From the NCBI GenBank assembly GCA_021414045.1, contig JAIOPF010000203.1, positions 1-5,386 of the forward strand: DNA of 5,386 nt, read 5' to 3'. The notes beneath the pieces were generated by a model. It did no database searches and was not told the origin of the DNA. It saw only the letters and a list, made by a program, of their open reading frames with translations. The DNA comes from Deltaproteobacteria bacterium. Its GTDB lineage: Bacteria > UBA10199 > DSSB01. The stretch's first letter is position 1, and every line of letters starts with the position of its first letter. The position numbers were made by a program, and so were the translations under genes. This document shows positions 1 through 5,386 of this stretch, one piece after another.

Positions 1-337
1 AACTCCAAGTTGCCTTGCAAGCGGGACGCTTATTGGGATCGAAGCCTTCCTGGCTGCCCCGCACGCAGGCGGTGTAGGTATTCCGCTGCAACCAATCGTC
101 GATATAGATCGAAGACTGACAGACCCCGGGATCGCCAGGATTGATCCTGCCTATTTTTTGATTCTCAACGACGAATTTTCTATTGGGATTGCTGCAATCG
201 CAGTTCAAGGTGACCGCGCGGCAGCTGATGGTATCGGCCGTGGGCTTGGATTCGGTGAAGGTTTTCTGGGCCCGAGCCTCCGAGGCGGTGAACAAGAAAA
301 GACAGAAGAATAACCAAAGATAGGGATGCTTTTTCAT
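1..337 (-). CDS. Secreted Cys-rich protein of unknown function (3' end outside window)
   Basis: An open frame runs from an ATG at 337 leftward off the window, giving the first 112 residues. The N-terminus is a clear Sec signal peptide: MKKHPY, a hydrophobic core of about residues 7-18 (LWLFFCLFLFTA), then the likely signal peptidase I site ARA|Q at residues 21-24. There is no lipobox, so it is probably periplasmic or exported rather than a lipoprotein. The visible mature part has six cysteines (about residues 39, 46, 48, 73, 91, 107), including an NCDC cluster, which suggests disulfides. Start choice is firm: a GGAGGT site lies 6 nt upstream of the ATG. It lies 67 bp downstream of dbpA on the same strand with no convincing terminator between, so read-through is possible. 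I recognise no domain. The rest of the protein is needed to name it. Confidence 0.8.
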   Translation of the reverse strand, partial: MKKHPYLWLFFCLFLFTASEARAQKTFTESKPTADTISCRAVTLNCDCSNPNRKFVVENQKIGRINPGDPGVCQSSIYIDDWLQRNTYTACVRGSQEGFDPNKRPACKATWS

Positions 338-343
338 GCGGGG

Positions 344-349
344 ACCTCC
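344..349 (-). promoter_or_regulatory. Ribosome binding site of the secreted Cys-rich protein
   Basis: The minus strand reads GGAGGT followed by a 6-nt spacer and the ATG at 337. This near-perfect Shine-Dalgarno match fixes the start of a gene that would otherwise be an unconfirmed partial frame. Confidence 0.8.
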
Positions 350-404
350 GTTTTGAGGATTCTCCACGAGAAAGAGCCTCGAGGGAAGGAAATCTTCTAG
401 GGCC

Positions 405-1786
<1,382 letters not shown>

Positions 1787-1790
<4 letters not shown>

Positions 1791-2293
1791 TTCTGGTACG
1801 GCATCTCTCCCAGGTAATCTTTTTTCCCGACCTCGACGCCATTGCTGCGCAGGATCGAATAGGCCGTAGTGACGTGGAAATAAAGATTGGGGATGGCGTG
1901 TTGGATGGCGAACTCCTTGCCATGAAGATATTTGCCCTCCCAGCGCGGCTGGGTCACCTTTCGCTCTTCCGCGCCCTGGAAATCAGCTTCCGTGAAAGTC
2001 GCTAAATAGGCGACCACCGAGGCGATCCTGGCCTTCAATTCCGGCAGGGTCTTCTCTTGGTCCTCATGAACCGGCGCCTCTTTCCCGGTGAGACGCGAAG
2101 CGCCCAGCTTGGCGGTATCACAGGCGATTTGCACCTGTTTGATCAGGTTGAACTGATTGGGGGCCAGCCGGGATTGCAGCAAGACTTCGACCTCGAATTT
2201 CTTCTCCTCGGCGAAAAGGGCCGCTTTGTCGAGGATGCGGCTCAAATTATTCAACATTTTGGTGAACTGGGGGACGGTAAAATCGTAAAGCAT
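1787..2293 (-). CDS. DUF1993 family protein
   Basis: A 168-residue, mostly helical soluble protein. It matches the DUF1993 family as I know it. The N-terminus (YDFTVPQFTKMLNNLSRILDKA, about 3-24) has the typical opening. Next comes a RLAPNQFNLIKQVQ stretch (42-55) and then the helix with CDTAK (58-62). The C-terminus, around HAIPNLYFHVTTAYSILRSNG (132-152), is followed by the usual GKKDYLG ending (156-162). The fold is expected to resemble the DinB/YfiT four-helix bundle. No biochemical role is established for the family that I can name. There is no signal peptide or membrane segment. The start is supported by AAGGAGGT a few bases upstream. It is the first gene of the minus-strand unit and overlaps dbpA by 4 nt, so the two are almost certainly cotranscribed. 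Confidence 0.88.
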
Positions 2294-2296
2294 GGA

Positions 2297-2304
2297 ACCT
2301 CCTT
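2297..2304 (-). promoter_or_regulatory. Strong ribosome binding site of the DUF1993 gene
   Basis: The minus strand reads AAGGAGGT, a full match to the anti-Shine-Dalgarno, ending 3 nt before the ATG at 2293. The spacing is rather short, but the family N-terminus (YDFTVPQF) begins right after this ATG, so the start stands. Confidence 0.75.
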
Positions 2305-2340
2305 GTGGATACTAACTCCGACGCGTGCTAGGCATCCTCC

Positions 2341-2889
2341 ATGCCAGGAACCTCCGAAAGAACACCAGAAGAATCCTGCACCACCTGCCATGAGCCCAAG
2401 GCGACGCTCAAAAACACCTCGCTTTGCGGCCTTTGTCAGCGGATGAGCTGCAAGGCCTGCACCCAATTCCTCGAACCGGACTCTTTCTCCTTTTTGGAAA
2501 AGATCCCCGAACACTTGCGTCACGGCGCCTACTGTCGGGCTTGTTACGAGGAAAAAGTGGCTCCAGAACTGGCGGCCTATGCCGAAGCGATGGAGCGGGC
2601 CAAGCATATCTACATCTTTTACAAGAAACACGAATACCTTCGGGTCATCCAGCGCTCGAGAAAGATCCTAAGCGTCCGCGACTGCAAGGATCGCAAGGAA
2701 GTGCTCTTGCGGCTGGCCTTTCTCGCCGCCCAGCAGTCTTTCAACGCGCTAGTGGACGTGGAGTTGGTCCCCGAAAAGGTCCGAAATTTCGGCTACCAAA
2801 CCTCCAATTGGACGGGAACGGGATTTCCCGCGGAAGTGAAACCGGACGATGACGTGCCCTACCCCATCCCCAGCTCGCAAAAATACTAG
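2341..2889 (+). CDS. Small cytoplasmic protein with a FYVE/RING-like four-CxxC zinc-binding N-terminus
   Basis: A 182-residue protein that I cannot assign to a named family. Residues 13-68 hold eight cysteines in four pairs: C13/C16, C29/C32, C37/C40 and C65/C68. The spacing is CxxC-x12-CxxC-x4-CxxC-x24-CxxC, and the last pair is followed by Tyr (CRACY). This is the spacing of two-zinc cross-brace fingers such as FYVE, though the basic RRHHC lipid-binding motif of true FYVE domains is missing. Residues 76-130 are charged and helical with many Lys/Arg (AKHIYIFYKKHEYLR). The end (about 131-166, FNALVDVELVPEKVRNFGYQ) looks like a small alpha/beta segment, faintly like the YbjQ/heavy-metal-binding type; that is a weak impression. 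There is no signal peptide or membrane segment. An in-frame TAG at 2329 means ATG 2341 is the first possible start. No clear Shine-Dalgarno precedes it, so it may be leaderless or start internally. It diverges from the DUF1993 gene. Confidence 0.72.
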   Translation: MPGTSERTPEESCTTCHEPKATLKNTSLCGLCQRMSCKACTQFLEPDSFSFLEKIPEHLRHGAYCRACYEEKVAPELAAYAEAMERAKHIYIFYKKHEYLRVIQRSRKILSVRDCKDRKEVLLRLAFLAAQQSFNALVDVELVPEKVRNFGYQTSNWTGTGFPAEVKPDDDVPYPIPSSQKY

Positions 2890-2942
2890 ACCAGGCCCCC
2901 AAAGGGGATCCGGACACCCTTCCGGCCTATCTTAAAATGCCG

Positions 2943-2972
2943 TTGACCGCGGCCCAAAAGATAACCTAAGAG
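2943..2972 (+). promoter_or_regulatory. Weak candidate promoter for tRNA-Gln
   Basis: A TTGACC box at 2943-2948 matches a sigma-70 -35 in five of six positions. The best -10 at a usual distance is TAAGAG at 2967-2972 (18-nt spacer), which is a poor match. The geometry would place the transcript start a few bases before the tRNA. The -35 is decent and the -10 is doubtful, so confidence is low. Confidence 0.25.
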
Positions 2973-2985
2973 AAACGCTCGTTAT

Positions 2986-3056
2986 TCGGGGATCGTCTAA
3001 CGGTAGGACTACGGACTCTGACTCCGTCAATCTAGGTTCAAATCCTAGTCCCCGAG
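2986..3056 (+). tRNA. tRNA-Gln, anticodon CTG
   Basis: A complete cloverleaf of 71 nt can be folded by hand. The acceptor stem TCGGGGA (2986-2992) pairs with TCCCCGA (3049-3055) and the discriminator base is G3056. The D arm is GTC/GAC with a GG in the loop (3002-3003). The anticodon stem ACGGA/TCCGT encloses the loop CTCTGAC, giving anticodon CTG at 3018-3020, which reads the glutamine codon CAG. The variable loop is four bases, and the T arm CTAGG/CCTAG holds TTCAAAT. The weak U1-A72 first pair and G73 fit glutamine tRNAs. The 3' CCA is not encoded (GCT follows), so CCA must be added by the nucleotidyltransferase. It is a single tRNA with no neighbouring tRNA genes. Confidence 0.95.
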
Positions 3057-3157
3057 CTATTTGAAATCAGGTGGTTAGCGACGAAAGCCTGATTAGCACG
3101 CTTCTCCGCGCCACCAGTCACGCCACCACCCCAAGAATCGATCTGACCAACCTGGGG
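3057..3157. other. Short spacer with dyads between tRNA-Gln and the convergent Host_attach gene
   Basis: No gene is visible. It contains a 7-bp inverted repeat AATCAGG (3065-3071) / CCTGATT (3088-3094) with a 16-nt loop. It also holds a GGTGG (3070-3074) that could pair with CCACC (3111-3115), and the octamer CGCCACCA twice (3109-3116 and 3121-3128). None is followed by a T tract, so a canonical rho-independent terminator is not supported. The dyad could still mark the end of the tRNA transcript. Confidence 0.35.
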
Positions 3158-3604
3158 CTAAAGCTTCAACCCCGACCGTAAATGCGGAAACAACTCATGA
3201 TCGTTCATGTATTCCGGGAAATCCTTGGCCAATTCGGCGCTGACGGATTTCTTCAAGGTTTCGGAAAATCTTTTGCGCAAATCTCCCAAGAGGTGGGGCG
3301 GTGCGGTCAAGGCCAAGTGATCGAAATGATGCTGCTGTAATTCCTTTTCCAAATAATCCACCAACTCCTTGGCGAAGCGGTTTTCTTCCAGTTCGTGGGT
3401 TCCGACACTCGCGCCCACGGCATGCCGCCCGCCTCCGACGCTGTCGAAACTCCGTCCCGCTCGATCGGAGTTGATTTCGCCATCCTTCTTCCTTCCCTCG
3501 GGGTGGGGAATTTTTTTCAAAGGGAGGATTTCTTTTCCGCCGTCCTCGGTCTGGTACAGGCGGGCACCAGCGTCGTTGGCGATGACTATCCAAGTTTTCG
3601 ACAT
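3158..3604 (-). CDS. Host_attach (PF10116) family protein, eRF1-like (baeRF-related)
   Basis: A 148-residue soluble protein matching the family annotated as 'protein required for attachment to host cells'. Visible hallmarks are the N-terminal strand WIVIANDAGARLYQ (5-18) and the PEGR (35-38). Next comes the signature SDRAGRSFDSVGGGRHA (46-62), then an EENRFAKELVDYLEKEL helix (73-89). The strand and loop HLALTAPPHLLGDLR (96-110) follow, and then VSAELAKDFP (121-130). The length is normal for the family. The name comes from one plant-associated bacterium and may mislead. The fold has been related to archaeo-eukaryotic release factor domains, so a translation or ribosome-linked role is plausible but not shown here. 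There is no signal peptide or GGQ motif. The start is supported by AGAGGA 7 nt upstream. It stands alone, convergent with the tRNA and divergent from the methyltransferase. Confidence 0.9.
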   Translation of the reverse strand: MSKTWIVIANDAGARLYQTEDGGKEILPLKKIPHPEGRKKDGEINSDRAGRSFDSVGGGRHAVGASVGTHELEENRFAKELVDYLEKELQQHHFDHLALTAPPHLLGDLRKRFSETLKKSVSAELAKDFPEYMNDHELFPHLRSGLKL

Positions 3605-3611
3605 AAAATAT

Positions 3612-3617
3612 TCCTCT
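3612..3617 (-). promoter_or_regulatory. Ribosome binding site of the Host_attach gene
   Basis: The minus strand reads AGAGGA with a 7-nt AT-rich spacer before the ATG at 3604, a good Shine-Dalgarno match that agrees with the family N-terminus. Confidence 0.65.
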
Positions 3618-3694
3618 CTAACCCAAGGTGATTGGCTTGTGCGCTTCGTGTTTCTTGAGGGGGTATTCTAATCCCAAATAAGAGTCTGGCATTA

Positions 3695-3700
3695 ATTATA
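3695..3700 (-). promoter_or_regulatory. Candidate -10 box for the Host_attach gene
   Basis: The minus strand has a perfect TATAAT here, about 90 bp before the Host_attach ATG. No good -35 box is present at 16-18 nt. Overlapping it on the plus strand is TATATT (3697-3702), so the same patch could in principle serve the methyltransferase too. Confidence 0.3.
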
Positions 3701-3878
3701 TTCGCCCTTGGATAATTCCCGCAGCGCCCAAGGCCTGCAACTCATTGATTTTACTTGAAAGAGGTACCCAGCTCCACCTAACCTGGAAAGCATTTTTGAG
3801 CGGGCCCTCCTCGCCTTCGCGCTCGACTTTTCTGCGACCCAATGAAAAAATCATTCCTTCCCACGAAACCAATGCATC

Positions 3879-3883
3879 GGAGA
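3879..3883 (+). promoter_or_regulatory. Ribosome binding site that decides the methyltransferase start
   Basis: GGAGA followed by a 6-nt spacer precedes the ATG at 3890. The in-frame ATGs at 3842 and 3872 have no Shine-Dalgarno, so this site favours the 336-residue product. Confidence 0.65.
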
Positions 3884-3889
3884 CGAAAA

Positions 3890-4900
3890 ATGTCCGACAA
3901 AATTTCCCCGGAAAAAATCTTCAACATCGGCCTTGGATTTTGGAGCTCCAAAGTGCTCCTTAGCGCGGTAGAGCTGGGGCTCTTCACCGAGTTGGCGTCC
4001 GGCCCTCTCGATGAGGAAACAATCCGCCAACGCCTGCGCCTGCATCCCCGCTCGTCGCGAGATTTCTTGGACGCCCTAGTTTCCATGGGGCTGCTCGAGC
4101 GCGAAGGAACCCGATACTCCAACGGAGCCGAGGCGAATCGCTACCTCGACCGCAACAAGCCGACCTACCTCGGCGGAATTTTCGAGATGGCCAACGCGAG
4201 GCTCTATAAGCATTGGGACTGCTTCACGGAAGCCCTCCGCACCGGCGAGCCGCAGAACGAGGCCAAGACCGGCGAGGACTTCTTCGGCGTTCTCTATTCC
4301 GACCCGAAACGGCTAAGAGGCTTCCTGCAAGCGATGACGGGCCTCAGCCTGGAAAGCGGCAAGGCCATCGCACAAAAATTCCCATGGAATAAATACCGAA
4401 CCTTTCTCGATATCGGATGCGCCCAGGGCGGCGTGCCCGTTCAGGTAGCTCTGGCCCACTCTCATTTGCAAGGCGGTGGCTTCGACCTGCCACCGGTCGG
4501 ACCGATTTTCGAGGCCTACGTCGCCTCTCACGGCTTATCCGAACGCGTTCGATTTCATCCCGGAAACTTCATGAATGATGTGCCGCCAAAATCGGACGTC
4601 ATCGTCATGGGCCACATCCTCCACGACTGGAATTTGGCGGAGAAGAAAATGCTGCTGAAAAAGGCCTTTGACGCCTTGCCCGCGGGCGGAGCCGTGATCG
4701 TGCATGAAGCCATCATCGACGACGAGCGGCGCAAGAACACCTTCGGACTCTTGATGAGCCTGAACATGCTGATTGAAACCCCGGGCGGATTCGATTTCAC
4801 CGGGGCGGACTGCATGGGGTGGATGAAGGAAGTCGGTTTTAAGGAAACCTATGTCGAGCACTTGGTCGGCCCCGACGCGATGGTCGTCGGAATCAAATAG
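3890..4900 (+). CDS. SAM-dependent O-methyltransferase (Methyltransf_2 / acetylserotonin OMT type)
   Basis: A 336-residue class I methyltransferase of the two-domain O-methyltransferase family. Residues 10-85 form the N-terminal winged-helix dimerisation domain: [20 protein letters not shown] (17-36), then [19 protein letters not shown] (54-72). The SAM domain shows motif [11 protein letters not shown] (172-181), where the family usually has DVGGGxG. It continues with the acidic FDLP (198-201) and the GNFMNDVP loop (225-232). The HILHDW motif (242-247) carries the expected catalytic histidine H245 next to D246. HEAIIDDE (272-279), NMLIETPGG (292-300) and a C-terminal AMVVGIK strand complete it. 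The reaction would be methyl transfer from SAM to a hydroxyl of a small molecule. The substrate cannot be told from sequence, and no biosynthetic partners lie nearby. Upstream ATGs at 3842 and 3872 would add 16 or 6 residues but lack ribosome binding sites. Confidence 0.88.
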   Translation: MSDKISPEKIFNIGLGFWSSKVLLSAVELGLFTELASGPLDEETIRQRLRLHPRSSRDFLDALVSMGLLEREGTRYSNGAEANRYLDRNKPTYLGGIFEMANARLYKHWDCFTEALRTGEPQNEAKTGEDFFGVLYSDPKRLRGFLQAMTGLSLESGKAIAQKFPWNKYRTFLDIGCAQGGVPVQVALAHSHLQGGGFDLPPVGPIFEAYVASHGLSERVRFHPGNFMNDVPPKSDVIVMGHILHDWNLAEKKMLLKKAFDALPAGGAVIVHEAIIDDERRKNTFGLLMSLNMLIETPGGFDFTGADCMGWMKEVGFKETYVEHLVGPDAMVVGIK

Positions 4901-4914
4901 AAATCCCGAAAAAT

Positions 4915-5386
4915 CTAACGCGCATTTCGCGAACGTGGACGCCCTCGACCGCCTTGGCCGCTGGGTCCCGGCCTGCCCTGGCCTTGTCCAGGACGGCTTT
5001 GTCCCTGCCCATGACGGCCCTGTCCCGGTCCGGAACGACCTTGACGGGGACCCTGTTTCGCGCGCGGGTCTTGATAAGAATCCCGAGAGGGCACTGAACG
5101 GCGTTCGGGCAGTTCGGCCGGCAACTGGGAAACCGTGAGGTTCTTCTTGATCAACCTTTCGATGAGGTGGATTTCCCGGCGTTGGTCGGGAGTCGCGAAG
5201 GAGATGGCCTTGCCCTTCTTGCCCGCGCGACCCGTGCGCCCAATGCGGTGCACGTAGTCTTCCGACTGGTCGGGCAGGTCGAAGTTGACGACCAATTCGA
5301 TGTCGTTGACGTCGATGCCCCGCGCCGCGATGTCGGTGGCGACCAGGCATCGCACCTCGCCGGACTTGAAGCGCTTGAGGGCGAGG
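4915..5386 (-). CDS. RhlE-like DEAD-box RNA helicase, C-terminal part (N-terminus outside window)
   Basis: The frame is open from the right edge to a TAG at 4915-4917, giving the last 156 residues; the true start lies beyond the window. It begins inside RecA domain 2: [25 protein letters not shown] (about 2-26) holds motif V, FDLP (35-38) follows, and [12 protein letters not shown] (44-55) is motif VI with its arginine fingers intact. The wording around [23 protein letters not shown] and the following [14 protein letters not shown] helix point to the RhlE/RhlB-type group rather than DbpA. The tail (about 108-156) is low-complexity, rich in Gly, Gln, Arg and Pro (repeated PGQG, GQG, GRP units). 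It is basic and probably disordered, as is common for RNA-binding tails of RhlE-like helicases. An internal GTG at 5355 lies within the conserved domain and is not a real start. The 3' end faces the methyltransferase gene across 14 bp. Confidence 0.9.
   Translation of the reverse strand, partial: LALKRFKSGEVRCLVATDIAARGIDVNDIELVVNFDLPDQSEDYVHRIGRTGRAGKKGKAISFATPDQRREIHLIERLIKKNLTVSQLPAELPERRSVPSRDSYQDPRAKQGPRQGRSGPGQGRHGQGQSRPGQGQGRPGPSGQGGRGRPRSRNAR

Larger units (their letters stand above)
3605..3889. promoter_or_regulatory. Divergent intergenic region between Host_attach and methyltransferase genes
   Basis: This 285-bp spacer must carry the promoters of both flanking genes. Positions 3660-3720 are clearly richer in A and T than the surroundings. 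The last 50 bp could be read in frame with the methyltransferase from ATGs at 3842 or 3872, but neither has a ribosome binding site. I see no other gene, tRNA or operator-like long palindrome in it. Confidence 0.45.

Noticed and set aside
2897..2925. Hairpins CCCC-AAA-GGGG and CCGGA/TCCGG after the zinc-finger gene, considered as a terminator
   Set aside because: The stems are only 4-5 bp and no T tract follows, so a rho-independent terminator cannot be claimed.
3101..3116. CTTCTCCGCGCCACCA, considered as the 3' end of a decayed tRNA
   Set aside because: No matching acceptor 5' strand, T loop or anticodon arm can be found upstream of it.
3129..3157. CCCCA/TGGGG dyad just after the Host_attach stop, considered as a terminator
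   Set aside because: It has a 5-bp stem, a 19-nt loop and no run of T on either strand.
3842..3889. Longer methyltransferase start giving a 352-residue product with a basic N-terminus
   Set aside because: There is no ribosome site before ATG 3842 or 3872, whereas ATG 3890 has GGAGA at 6 nt and begins where the family sequence begins.
4535..5350. A 271-codon minus-strand frame bridging the helicase and methyltransferase
   Set aside because: It is out of frame with the helicase and antisense to the methyltransferase, with a Pro/Arg/Gly-rich sequence typical of a spurious frame.

Overview
The window is a moderately GC-rich, gene-dense piece of a bacterial chromosome. It holds six protein genes that can be read with confidence, one small zinc-finger protein and one tRNA, with short spacers. 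The bacterial assignment rests on strong Shine-Dalgarno sites, a 4-nt ATGA gene overlap, a DbpA-type helicase and a bacterial tRNA-Gln. Codon use, DUF1993 and Host_attach genes, and a tRNA without encoded CCA would suit a deltaproteobacterial-type or other environmental Gram-negative lineage, but this placement is a guess from gene content only.

Layout. Positions 1-2293 are a minus-strand block, read right to left: a DUF1993 protein, then the DEAD-box RNA helicase DbpA overlapping it by four bases, then, 67 bp further on, a signal-peptide-bearing Cys-rich protein cut by the left edge. A 47-bp divergent spacer separates this block from a plus-strand gene (2341-2889) for a 182-residue protein with four CxxC pairs. 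A plus-strand tRNA-Gln(CTG) follows at 2986-3056. A minus-strand Host_attach family gene (3158-3604) comes next. It diverges, across a 285-bp AT-richer spacer, from a plus-strand O-methyltransferase (3890-4900). Only 14 bp after the methyltransferase stop lies the convergent 3' end of a second DEAD-box helicase, RhlE-like with a Gly/Gln/Arg/Pro-rich tail, whose N-terminal part is outside the window.

How the genes relate. Two RNA-remodelling helicases, a relative of the eRF1-like proteins (Host_attach) and a tRNA give the region a loose translation and ribosome-assembly flavour. Only the DUF1993-dbpA pair is tightly linked by sequence. The rest looks like ordinary housekeeping and conserved-hypothetical content. 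I see no insertion sequence, CRISPR array, integrase or phage gene. I do not see a clearly undescribed multi-gene system. The most interesting single item is the zinc-finger protein, whose cysteine spacing resembles a FYVE-type finger.
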